Source of the DNA: Malurus cyaneus samueli
Taxonomy: Eukaryota > Chordata > Aves > Passeriformes > Maluridae
Reading direction: 5' to 3'
Assembly: GCA_009741485.1 (NCBI GenBank)
Contig: CM019214.1
Coordinates: 8,112,886 to 8,176,885 of the forward strand
DNA length: 64,000 nucleotides
Of this stretch, positions 27,001 to 40,600 are shown piece by piece (position 1 is the stretch's first letter; each line of letters begins with the position of its first letter). Position numbers and translations under genes: made by a program. The notes below the pieces were generated by a model. That model saw only the letters and a program-made list of their open reading frames with translations, did no database searches and was not told the origin of the DNA.

Positions 27001-30000
27001 CATCTTGCTTCAGAAGAGCTATTCCTGCCTTTCTGCTCTGAAATTTTATCTTCCACATTTTGGCACCTGCCTTCTAGAGCCTTTGATCCTATAAGATGTT
27101 TAATACAATTAAAATCAATAAGCTAGGCTTCACATTTGCAATTACTTTTATATTTTTCACCAGTTGGTGATAGGATTATTTTGATTCTCTGTGAAAGTCT
27201 TGTTGTCTATAGAGTTTGGGCAAAGGTATCAAGGTAAGGATCTGCCTCTGCTGCTGATGGCAAAAGGATAACACAGAAATTAAAATACAGTACAATCCAG
27301 TGTCAAATATAATATGTTTTGCCATCTTGTCATGAGTCAATGCTTAAAATTTAGTTTTATCCTTGTCCATTGTGAGGAGCAGCACAAGAATCACAGTAAT
27401 GCATTGGTGTGTTGCAATGCTGCTCTTTGGTGCAGGATTTCTCTTCCTGCTGTCCCTCCTAAAGCTGCATTTCTGGATTACTTTGGGGAAGCCTTACCTC
27501 GATGACCAGTGTTGCTCTGTGCTTCTTGCCATATATCCTTGGCTTGTATCCCACTGTTATTTGGGTTCCCACTGTGCCTGCTGGGAGAAGTTGTCCAGCT
27601 TGGGGAATCACGATGAAATCGGGATCACTGCCTGCCAGGAAATATGCAGTGAATGGCTCCGGGCAGCTGTGGAAAAACACAGGAAATTATTTTGCCTTTT
27701 ACAGCATCTCAACAGAGTTTATCTGCAATCTAACATTAAGGCCACCACGTGGCATGACTCAGGAAACATGGCATGAATATGGGATATTAACAGCATTCTT
27801 ACTTTCAGAATAATTGCTCTGTAGTAATTATTTATTTGTAAATATGTATAATATTTATACACAGGAATCTGCATGCTGGTCTTCAGTTTCAAATACATTT
27901 ACACGCTATTATAAATATTGAATTAACTATGGAATAATGATAGCATTTCCCACTAGAAAGAAAAATAATCATTTGACTTGTAAAGATATAATAATAGTGA
28001 TAGAAGTAAATTCCATATCAGAGTGAAAATCCATTTTTCCTATTAAAAGCACTCTCTCTTCCAATCTCTAATCAAATAAAACTGACAAGCTACCCATTTT
28101 ATTAAGGTTTATGACTAGAACTGAATTTGCATTCTGGCAGAGTGCTACTAGACTGGGAGGGAGTTCTGAAAGCCTTGAAATGAAGATATGAAAAATAATA
28201 ATTTTCTATTACTGTTTTCACATTTTTCACATCACATAAACGGAATAGTTTAAGATTTTGCAACAACATAATTAGGTTCCTCTGCTGATATTATTGTATA
28301 GCCCTTATTTGAAAGAATTTCTGCCAGAGGTACTGCAGATTTTGTCTAATGGCTTGTTTCACAGCAGAGCTGCTGGCCCCAAAGAAAATGCTTAGTGGTG
28401 GAATAGGCAATGGCTGAGCACTATAAAACAATCTCAGGCCAATCCCAAACCCTGTCCATCACTGTTCCCCAGGGAATTCTTGCCATAAACATTCCCAGCA
28501 TGAAAAGAATGCACATTTTTGTATTTTCTGGTGAAGCATTCTCTTTTTGGTTTTTATATGTGCTGCTGAGGATAACTCTATCACTCTCTGGACAGAAGGA
28601 GAACACAGGAAATTGAAACTAGAAATACAATGGGATGGTCAAAAATTAATCCACAACAGCCTGGCACAATCCAGCAGGGCAAGTATCGTGTGTGCTTAGA
28701 GGGAATGCATTTCCAGTTGATAAAACCTGAAGAATGAAAAGCCACCAGCATCTCAATGAAAAGCTGTTCAAAACTGTTTATTCATGGACTGTCACACCAG
28801 AAATAACACTTTTCAAAGAAAATACCCACAAAGAAATGAAATTTAATATTTTATGGCAAGTCATATCTCTACGGAAATGTCCCACATTTCCTGGGCATCC
28901 TGTGGGTGGCACGCTGGGCCTATCTCATCCTGTTTAAAAATAGCCCTCCTTTGGAATATGTTCCCATGAAAGGTTGTACCATATTCAAAATACTCTCGTG
29001 TAAAAAAGGTCACACTGGCAGTTTATAGAAATAAACAGTGTGAGTGCAGAAAACCGAAAAGCTTCTGTTGCCTCAAAAAGAATTACCTGATATTTAGCAG
29101 TTCTGTTAGACTTGGGTGCAGCAGCAGATTGAGCTTGGCTTTTCCTTTAGGTGACAGCAAGGGGGGCAAAAATACTGAATGTCTGAAACTGCATTTCCAG
29201 TCTTGTGACATCAAACCTATGCTAAAAACCTCTCTTTGTGGTGCCTAAAGCTGTGCTGCTGAGTTTAAAGCCCTGGGCCATCAGTACTAATCCTGCCAGG
29301 CCTGAGTTCCCATCCATGTGCAGGATAATTGAATTTTCACATTTTATTTCCCACAAGGACTGCTCAGCTGTGAGTGCCTAGAGCACACCTCTATGCACAG
29401 AGAGCAGGCATGGGATCAAAAAGAAATGATGCTTCTAGATGAGCAGCAGAGTAGAGCTCCTCAAAAATGCCTGAAACAAAAACTCAAATCCCCACCCTGA
29501 AAACACAGACCTGAACACCAGTCTGCATTTCCAACATCACTGCTCTCTAGACTGGTTCAGGAACATTTTAAGGCAGTAGTTTTCAATTAAGTAGTTAGGG
29601 ATGACAACTCCCAGTAAGTGCTTGGAGTCTTTGTAAGGTATAAGAGAGCATGACTTGGACCACAGATGTGATGATGAAATGCTGAGGGAGATGAGGCAGG
29701 GGACAGGCTGCATGCACAGCAGACACAAGAAAACAGGGATTTCATTCCTGCAGAAATTGCCTTTTAGCAGGGTGCTATGCAACAGTAGTTTGTTTGGGGT
29801 TTTTTTTCAGAGTCCTCAAAACAGTCAGAAAACACAGAGGATTTGAAAAAGCTACAGTTTTTGTCCAGACAAGGGGACCAGACAGTTTAAAATGAAGCTG
29901 TCACATAACTCATCTGTAATTATGCACACAAGATATTCATTGAGTCAGACAAAAATAGTCTTTTCAGGTTTTACTGTTCATAAACAAAAATGAAAAAATA

Positions 30001-33000
30001 AAACTAATAAAAAATACTTAAGGAAAATCTTTGTGATTATTGACAATATTATCACAAGGTTCTAGAGGCAGCTATAACTTTCTTCCTGTTGAGTAAAAGA
30101 CACAAATGCCTATGAACTTACATGAACATATGTGTAATATATATATTATGATATATAATCACAGCTAAAACTTCCCTGCTCCCTCCCCACAGCCTGTCAG
30201 TTTTAAACAAAAGTCAGGGCATTTACAGGATGCAAAATGTTTGTCAGAGTAGAAATTATGTTCAAATAAGGTAAATAGAAATTCTGACAAATAAATGTAT
30301 AGCCAAAACATGATAGGCCAGTAGGGCAAATTGCTTGATGAAGCAATTAAAAAATTACACATAATCAGAAGCAGGAACCTTGCACTGATAAATCATGCAT
30401 TGTTTTAAAAATAAATTTAAAGATGCCCTCTCAAGACAAAACAAGCAGTGCTTTCACTGCTGTTCACATTAGGGACATGAACTGGCATGCTGGGGACCTC
30501 ACAAGCACAAGTAAATTGCTTTCTCATTCTCTTCATTAATGAAGAGAAAGCTGGAATGAAATTCCAAGAATAGCATCTGAATTTCAGACATTATCATTCT
30601 CTGTGTCTCTATATTTAGTGTATAATTAAAAATTAATAATTATTTTTTTTAAATTATTAAAATTTAATTCCTCCTTTTTGATTATCCTTTCAGGTAAAAA
30701 AGCTCTAGAGTCAGTGCTTGGCTTGTCATTTCTCAGCTATGAGGGTTGGTTGTGAGGCAGTCTGTGCTTCTTCAAGAAGGGTGGCAGATACTTAACATAC
30801 TTTATAAAGTTTAATGATGTGTACAATTTTGAAAACACATATGAACCAATCACAAATGAATTAGGAAATGTAAGGGCTGAGGCCTTATAAACCGAAGTAA
30901 ATGTGTTTTCCCATCTGTGTTTCCTTAACTCCTCTCATAATGGTTTGATACTGCCATCAGACAACATGAACTCTGTCCTTACTCAAATAATGAACAAGAG
31001 TAAATACTAATTTGAATTTAAATAGTAATTGCACAATCAAATCATGGCAACCTGGAAGAAAGGAAATTGAGCTGCTCTTTAATGGACATATTTATAATTA
31101 CTCCTTTAATCTTGTCCTTAAATGGCAGTCTATGCTTATCAGTGTCCCCAATGCTACAGAATTTTCAAATTATTAAACTAAAAAGTAATAGCACCTTATA
31201 CTTTCAACTAAATAAAAACCTAAAATTCATATTCCTGTAGAGATTACACTCCAAAACTTATAAAATACTCATCAAAAGTGAAAATATAATCCTTTAGTAA
31301 ATCAAGGCTCAAAAGAGGTTTAATGTTTCCCTTTCCAAAACTACTGAAGTAGTAAATTATTCCTATAGAAATGTATATCCCTTTACAAAACTCAGCATTT
31401 TGAAAAGCCATGCATAAAAATACCAACACATAGTTCTTTTGTTCAAATGTTTGGATATCTTTTGTTAATAAAAGAAAAATAACAAAATATCTTAATCTGT
31501 AAGTACATCAATTCTTCAGCAAATAAGAGATATCAAAATGCTACAGTGTGGTTCAACAATAGTTAATCAGAACTAATTTCTTGTAGTTTGTAGCTAACAT
31601 CTGTTGGATGACACAAGAAATTTCAGTTATTTCACAGTTAAGTCCTTTGAACTTATTAACTGTGTGCATTTGTCAAATTCTATAGAATTATTAGTGATAT
31701 TTGGTATGATTTAGATAATTTCTTATCAACCAAAAAAATGGAAAAATAAATTGGGAACTCCTTATTATTTATCGAAATTTGTTAAGCTTCATACCCAAAC
31801 CAACTCTGGTTTAACTGGCCACTCTAGATCCTGACCTCTGGATATCAGAAAGGATTTAAACTCCAAATATCATTTCTGTGGCTTTGCAAAGGCTGCTTTA
31901 GAATTAAAGGACTTTCAAAAATACGAGCAAACACTTCACGACAAACCACAGTCAGGGAATGCTTTACAAACCCCAACACGACTTTTTGTTGTGCACATGT
32001 TGTAAAACCAAAGCAGGAGTCAGAGATTTTATCTTCACAAGATGATTTCTGTCTCACCCTGTTCTACCCTGGGGTGCTGTATTTGCAGACTGACTGATGG
32101 CTGGATACAGCTCCTGGCTAAACGTGTGACATGTCCAGTATTGTATTATCAGGAAGGATGATCATAACTTTCTGAAAGGTCTGGCATGTTTACATTATCA
32201 ATATTTTCCACTGGTCTCCATTAGACTCCAAAAAAATGGAGCCCAGTCAACATTTTTGCTTTGCAGCTGCCATTGTGTGTGAAGTGCTAAGATAAAGTAT
32301 TCTAATTACATCTTTAGATTAGTGGTAGAATTTTGCAGAACTGCAAACAAAGAGATTGCCAGAGGAACTCAGGCCTTTAAAATGCACAGCAATCTGTGAG
32401 AGTGAAGGAGAGGATGCATGAGCTGAGAACTTACCAAAAGCATTTTCTTGCAGCACACTTAATTCTGGCTCATGGTAGTTCTAATGAAATACAGCAGTAA
32501 TTACAGTGAAAAAGAAATGGTTCTTAAAATTGTAATTGTAAACATTTTTTTTTGTTTTCCCTTCAAAATTAGGAAGGGTACAGAAACAAAATGGGTTGCT
32601 CACTAATTCCTCAGAATTAAAATTAATTTAGTGTGATCAAGGCATGTCTTAAATTGAACATTTTTCTATGCACTAGGAAATGTGCATAGAAGAAGTAAGG
32701 AAAATCTCCAGTGAAAAGTAGGTTAAGACAACTAAATCTGAACATCAAAGTCATTTCAAACCTAATTTCATCTTTATTCTAATCTCCCTAGCCCTCCAGT
32801 TTACGGGTTTTTTTTCCTCTATTTTAGCTCTGTTTCCACAATCAGGTGGAGCCCTGGATTTTAGCAGATGCCATCAACACAAGGCTGTTTGGTGACAGCA
32901 GGTGCTACGTTTTCCTGAGGTGCAATTTGAGTTTATCCAAGAAGTTTCCTTAATGCAATCAATATCCTGTTTGTATACACACAGGTTGGAGTGACAGGTT

Positions 33001-34591
33001 GGGATGGCAAGATGGAAAGAATTCTACTGTGTGCAGGAAGTCATACATGACTGAAACAATCACTAACAGGCACATGAATGATAGCACCAAAGTGGTGAAA
33101 GGAAACTCTGTGTATGAGAAAGAAGCAGAGAGAGCAAACAGGAGAGAATTATCCCCCAGTTTGACTGAACCATCAAATGCAGTGTAGTTTACAAAAGATT
33201 TCCAAGTGAATATAGTGTTCATAAATATCTATCTATCCCATATATTTCAGGTTGGCTACTGAAGTATTTGCATTGGAAAATATAAGGTCACATTCTTCTC
33301 TAGCTGGACTTCAGTATTTAATGTGAAGAAGTAAATCCAGCCATCAAACTACCTCTGTACAAGAAGACAGGACAGTAAATAAGCTCCAAAATTCACTTCT
33401 GTATTAATACAAATGTCCTGATCTCAAACTTAATTGATAAAAAATACATTAAGTTATTTTCAGTCAGCCAAATATAGAAAGGACTAGTTTTCTTAAGCAA
33501 AGCATCACTTTGAGAATTTTTATTTTATGTTCCAATTGCAGATTTCAACATAAAATAATAGACCAACAATTTCAGATGGTTATCAAATAAATTTCTCTAA
33601 GTGCTATTTCCAAGGATAATATTTTATCCTTTTTTGTTAATGCTGCTGTCATTCTGCAAATCATTGGTATTCAATAATGCATTTGGTATTAAAACAAGCA
33701 CTAATGTTATCTCAAACATTAGAGGTTCGTACTAAAACAAATCACCTCAGTGGAAATGCTGCCAATGATTTCAGCTTGTGTTGAATTAAAGCTGTATTTA
33801 TGATAAAAACTGAAAAAGGCCATCCATAACTGGTAAGAAATAGTAAATTTTTCTTATTTAGGAAGTGAAGTCTGCTGATTTGACTCTAGTCAAGCTTAGT
33901 GCCAACACAAAAAACCCTTCAACTACATGTCCCTTTGGAATTCTTAAAGCTGAAAGTAAAATATTGGTCTATTCCTACATCCCAGCTGACACAGATGCAT
34001 AGAGTTTTTAAAAAAAATACATTTGTTTTCTTCATGCAATAAAACCAGCTACATTCTCAGTATCTTTCATTATTTACTTGAGCAGATATTGGGCTATTTC
34101 TCATTAGGTCATGTCTGTGTCAATTTTAAATGTATTAAAAGGGTGCATTACATATTTGCATGAACTGCTGGAGCTTTCATCACTGCAGAACACTGTGGAG
34201 AGTAGCAATGACCTCCCATTTGTAACTAATTGTCCTTCCTGAAGCAACCACACCAAAATCATTAATTCAGTCCGAGGCATTTTGTACACACTGAGGATTT
34301 TTCAAAGGCTGGAGGGGAGAGGAAGGAGAGGAGATCATGTGGAATTAAAGGAAAAAGCCCACATTTGAATTGCAGTAGCTGTAAAGAAAAAAGAAACAAC
34401 AAAACAAAGCTCATTGATCTCATAGTTTTATTGTGGATCACTGAAGATCATCATTCAATGTGGGGTATATATATATATATATAATGCTGCCCAGCATAGG
34501 AAAAGGCAGAAAGTATCTATATGCAAAGAGAAAAAATAACCACCTCTCTTAAAGCAGCAGAACTGATTCTCCATGGATTGTGCCACTGATT

Positions 34592-34624
<33 letters not shown>

Positions 34625-37600
34625 ATCTGTAGGCTGACGCTTTATAACCATAATCAAAAATTTTAAGCCCTGTTTTAATATTTCATTGTTTTATTTTTAA
34701 TCTAAGTCATTTGAGTTATTCAAGCATTAAATTACAACTGTGATATATGTTTTTCTTATGAAATTATTTTTAATCTGCAGATCCGGTACACTATGTGTTG
34801 GTTGGCTGAGTGTTCTATTTCTACACAAAACCACCAAAATCTCCTAAGCAAATCACAGCAAGATAAAGCAATATATAGCTTACAGAGCAGTTCACAGAAC
34901 GGGTCAGGCTGGAAGGGACCACAGTGGGTCATCAGGTCCAACCCCCCTGCCCAAGAAGGATCATCTCAGAGCACATGGCACAGGATTTTGTCCCAATGTT
35001 TCTGGAATATCTCCAGGGAAGGACATTCCACACCCTCTCTGGACAATCTGTTCCAGCATTTGGTCACTGCACAGTGAAGGATTTCTCCCTCATGTTCAGA
35101 TGGATTTTTCTGGACATTGAGTTTCTGTTCATTCCTCTTGTCCCATTGCTGGGTACCAGGGAGCAGAGCCTGGTCCATCCCTGACCCCTCCCTGCACACA
35201 CAGACAGGGATGAGGGCCCCTCTCAGCCGTCTCTTCTTGAGGCTGAACAGGCTCAGCTCCCTCAGCCTTTCCTCAGTGAGATGCTCCTGTCCCTTCATCA
35301 TCTTTGTCATCCTCCCCTGGACACTCTCCAGGACACACTCCATGTCTCTGCTGTGCTGAGGAGCCCCAAACTCATCACTCCAGGTGTTCCTCACCAGGGC
35401 TGAGCAGAGGGGCAGGATCATCTCCCTGACCCACTGTCCCTGCTCTTCCTAAGGCACCCTAATAAGTGGAGTTCCTGATATCATTTATAACACAGAATGT
35501 TTTCAGTACATGCAAACATCACATTTTGCATTTGAAATGTAAGGGGGGAAATCTTGCTATATAAAATAAAGTTGGCATTTGTTTAAGGGCAAAAGGGAAT
35601 CTATCTTCCATCATGGCTCACTCTTTATATAACTGTAATGACTCAGGTTTTATAATACCTTTCTGGAGAACATCAGGTATCCTCACTACTATCAAACACC
35701 TACCAGGAAATTACAGTATTGCCAGAGCAATTGCTTCACTTTTGTTCCTGAAACAGCCCATTCCATTGAAGCTGTTAACTTGAACACTGTGATAGAAGCC
35801 TTTTTCAGAGTCCTCAATAATTATCATCACTGACAGACATCTAAAACCTGGAACTGTCCATCTTAGAGACACAGCTTTTGGAAATAAGCTTTAAAAAAAA
35901 AATCAGTTGGAACCAAATACACTTCCTGATGGGGATGAAACAAAAGGATGTATGCACAATGAAAGAGTCAATCTGCATATGTGCACTTTCTAGAGATATA
36001 GTCAAAACAGATAAATGAAAAGAAAACAAAAGAAACCTTAAACCTGCCATAAGCTAAATAGTATGTAAGCATCATGATTCTTTCAGATTTACTGTTTACT
36101 CTTTTAAAACTTATCATCACCACATAACTCATTCCTTGACTTCTTGCTGTATACAAATGACACAGTAAGTTTGCTATAACACTGTAAAACTCTGAGAAAA
36201 TAATTGAAATATGTAAAAAATATATAAATGGAGATTTCTGCAGGCTTTTAAAAAAAGTAGAGTAACAAAATACTGAATAATTACACCAATATTTTAGTTA
36301 GTGGAAGTAGAGATGAATTCATAGCATATTACTCAATACAACAGGACACAACTTCAAAAGGAATGGTGCATTTAAATTTTTTTAAAGCACAATGTGAAGA
36401 AATGTTTTTAACTTGGTGTAAGCATAAAGTATTTTGAAAACAATCTATTAATAGAAGCACTAAAGCTTTACGAGTGAGCCTTTAATACCACAGAATACTT
36501 TCCTTAGCACTGTATTTCACATTTTAACACATCTCTAAGCCTTTTTGGACAAAACTGAAGTCGTAACATAAACATTTGGATCTATTCTATAAAATTTTGT
36601 CTTGAAAAGCCAAAGTCCAAATGTAGAATGTTTCTGTTTTCTACAACAAAGCTTCAAAATCTCATTTGTTACTTACACAGTGCAGCTCTTGAAAATAATG
36701 ATGAAATAGCTGCATCCCAGTTATGTTTCTGTTGCCCAGTTTGATTCTAGCCAATGTGTTTGAGTAGGAGTTGTACCCTCAGAAAACTGCATCAATTCTT
36801 GAGTGAGTTTTTACCTTGTCTGGCTTGTGAGCTTAAAGCCAACCATGGATTCCTTATTGAGGCCAACGGCTTCAATGTTGATCACATCATCCACTTCTGG
36901 CTCCGTGGCAATGAACAGCAAAGGAAACTTCCACAGACCTCCTGTTTCACACTGAGTTACAAGGGTTGCCTCATTCCTTAAAATTTCAGATAAAAACACT
37001 TAATACATAGAAAATTATTATAAAACATAAACTGATTAATGCACAAAACAATCCTTGAGTGTACAAGTACACTACAGTAAAATAAAAATACAATTGTGTT
37101 TAAATTGGAATATATCCCTAATTTTGCATGGCATAGTATGTATTAGGTAAACTTGACTGGAATGTAGATTAAATAGCATTGAACATTTACAGCAAAGCAC
37201 AAGAAAGAATGTAATATAAAAGTAACATTCCTGGCACAGCCATGAGATTTTAGTATTCTTCTGCTCGCTCTCTTTTGAGCAAAAATAAAACCAAACAAAA
37301 AATCCATAAATTTATTCTACTCATTGTTCCATGTTTACTGTGGTGTTAGAGAATTTTGTCCAGAACATACTGGCAGTTCAAATTAGGATCAAACAGATCT
37401 GACAAAGGTCTATGTACTTAAGACTCTGATGCCTTCAGACCATCTAAGAGAGTTGGTGCTGTAGATTCTGAAGATAACAAAATTAATTAATTGCAGTCAT
37501 TGAATCCCCTGCATGAAGCCTAATAAGTCTCAAGTACACAAAGTTTAAAAAAAAAAAATAAACAAACCAAAAACAAAACCAAACTAAAAAATAATAAAGT

Positions 37601-40600
37601 AAAAAGGAGAGAGTTGAAATGAAAAGGCTTTCTAAATTCACCTCCCTCTGACATAATAACACTGCATTGGGTGTGTGGGTCACTCTTCCAAAAGGTTTGC
37701 TCTTTGTTTATTTCATTTACCTTCTGGACTACTGCAAATAAAGAATAACCTCCTGCATCCTAAAGATGACATTTTTCATGCAGTCCATGGTACTCAGCAG
37801 TGACTGGTCCCTAACACTCCTGGTGATGCTGGGACTATGGATTTACTTTGTGCCTGCAGGTCACTAAAGCTTCTTTGCAACCTGCTCCTGACACACATTT
37901 GACTGTATCCAAACGAAGGTGCTACTTCCCTCTCTCCAAAAGGATCTCCCTTCCTCAGTTTCCTTTTAAAGAATGGGGATATTCTTATGCAATTCAAAGC
38001 AAATACATAATTTCTCACATCACAACTACAAAAAAAAAGAGAATGATTTCCCATTGTTACTGGGGCATTAAAGACCAATTTCAAATTCAGCTATCCCATC
38101 TAAAGAATATGCACACATGCTTGTCTAAGTAAAGTTTTCCAAGGCTGATAAACCATCTTCCTGTATGTTTTTCATGAATTATGAGAACAACTAATTTTCA
38201 TTGGAAGTCTTTCAATACTCCAGTGTTCAGAAATAATATGATGCACACACAGAATATGCAAGGAACTCAGCAGAACCATCTCACAGGCACTAAAATGAAA
38301 CACAGTCAGTTTTAACACCGAAAATATCATACTGAGAAGCAGCAAGGAAGAAAATCTACAACTATAGATCTCAGAGGTGACAGCAAAATGAGGAAAAGAA
38401 TGCAAGGAGATGATTATATAGTAAGAGTGACCAGACAGGATTTCACTACATGTCCTTTTGGTAGTAAGTAATGGGATCTTACCTCATTGGTTTGCTAGGT
38501 GCAAACACTACATTAAAGATCAGTGTCACAATTTTGGATTCTGTATCCCATTTTTTTTCAACCAGCTCCATTCCAAGGAAAGGTTCAAGCTGAGATCTAA
38601 TTTCATCTGATTTATATTGCAATTCATACACAAACTCCAGTGTTTCAGAGGAACCTAAATGATACAGGAGAAAATATTAGTCTGTGTGTGCTGTAATTTC
38701 ACACAGTTGGTTGGCCCAGTGTTACAATTCTTTAATTTGTTACTAAAAATGAAAAACAAGTAAAACTTGCAATTATCTAAAACTCAACTGATTTCCTCCT
38801 GACTGTGTAATAAAATCTTCCCATTTCATATGACAGGCCATATAGTTTCCAGCAAAATGGAAGCTGGAAAACTTACTTGGGATATGTGAATGGTAACAGC
38901 AATGTGGCTCATCTGCATTATGGAGAGATATTTCTAGTTCATCAGCCAAATGAAAATTTCAAGTATGTAATACTCTTTTTGAGTAATGCCATTGGGAAAA
39001 TTGAAAAAAAAATCATTAAGGACATCGATGCTATTGATGGCTGCAAGCCTGAGAAACAGAATACAGAGAAATAGGGAAGATGTCACCAGCCTCTTCCCTT
39101 ATTCCCTGAAGCAGCTACAAAAAGGCCAAGTAGTAATGACATAAAAATAAACAGCTGAGGTTCTTGAATCAAATGTCTCCTCCAGCTGTAATAAAGAAAA
39201 CTGAGACATTCAGTACACAATAGCAATTTGTGCACAGAAGGGAACATTTCTATGAGGAAAAGAATCTCAAGCTGCTAATCCATTTAAAAATTTTACACAC
39301 TTTATGGATGAGAAGTGTTTTAACACAACCACTAACTCTTACAGATTTCATTTTACTATGACCACACATATCTCAGGGCACATTTCGAATTTGCACAGCT
39401 GAGTACAAATAAATAGAACTGCTGTGTGTGCATCCCTGTACACATATCCTGCCTGCAGAGCACCAGTCAGCTGCAGAGTTAATTCCCAGGGCCTTTTGAC
39501 TCAGAACTCTAAAATACAGACAGATTTGTTTTTATGAAATAGAGTCCAAGAGACAATGTTGGAAAAAAGCTAACTTGGGTACTGCCAATCTGCAAAACTA
39601 GCCAAACTTAAGTGAGTATGGAGATGCCTTCCCACGCTTCTGGTCCTTTGCCTTTCTCTGAAATGCACAATTTCCCTCTTCCCACTTCAGCAGTTAACAG
39701 GTGGTGTGAACTTTTGTAGCTTCATTTTAGCAACACAGATTAACTCTAAAAAATGTAGCAGTTTATACTGAAACATTTCTAAGTCTTTAAAGTAGACTCT
39801 TTGCAGATCTCTGATTAGTCACACACATTTAAGCAAAGTATTATGACCAACATATGGGATTATCAGTCATAGTAGATACATGCTGAGCATTGAACTACAG
39901 GATTTGCATGTATTAATCCAAATATACATGCACTTTATTAGAATAAATGTCATTTGTTACAATAAAATTCATTATGAACACTTTTTCCTACAGTCTATAA
40001 AATTTAGGGTCATCCTGCATTGATTCAGGCTTGCTGTTTCTCCATTTGAAAAATAAAATGTTTATGTCATGCATTCAGATTCCAGCACAGCCCAAGGCTT
40101 TTAGGAGTCACCCTTGACAAATGCTAGAACATGAAGATTCAGATGTTGACAATCAACGGGAGGGAAAGGATGACACAATTTGAAGCATTCCACAGCAGAA
40201 AAAAAAAAGAAAAAAGAAAAAAAATCAGCTGTTGAGCAGATGCTTCTTTCAGCAGTTATATCATACAATGCTACCCAGAAAAAGCTTATTTTATAGTTTA
40301 GATTCTAGGAAGACAAACCACATAGGGAATTACATGCTGCTTTTGACATATGTATATAGAACTTTTTAGTCAGAAGCAATTAACACATTTTATTTTTTGC
40401 TCCAGGCTGTTTTGCAACATGTTCTATGCTTATATTAAGTAATTAGTTAAAATATTTGAATACTTCCAACACCTAAGGAAAAAAAATGATGCATTTATGA
40501 GTGCCAATATTTGAAAACTTTGATATGTTGGTTCCTTCAGCTTATTTTAATCTAGACTACTGATCTAGTTTAGAAATGCTAAAAAATGTAAAATATAGTT

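Larger units (their letters stand above)
27667..36814 (-). other. CFAP47: CFAP47 intron with CR1 copy and poly-T
   Basis: About 9.1 kb. It contains a CR1 fragment at 34885-35455, an AT microsatellite near 34466-34483, a 26-base poly-T at 34590-34615 and a perfect 22-bp palindrome at 30527-30548. No other exon is needed, because the flanking exons join in phase. Confidence 0.8.

Noticed and set aside
27363..27776. 137-codon plus-strand open frame
   Set aside because: It is the antisense shadow of the CFAP47 exon at 27498-27666, whose minus-strand frame is spliced in phase with its neighbours.
34966..35421. 151-codon minus-strand open frame
   Set aside because: Lies wholly within a CR1 LINE fragment; it is mobile-element sequence, 5'-truncated and without the rest of the element.
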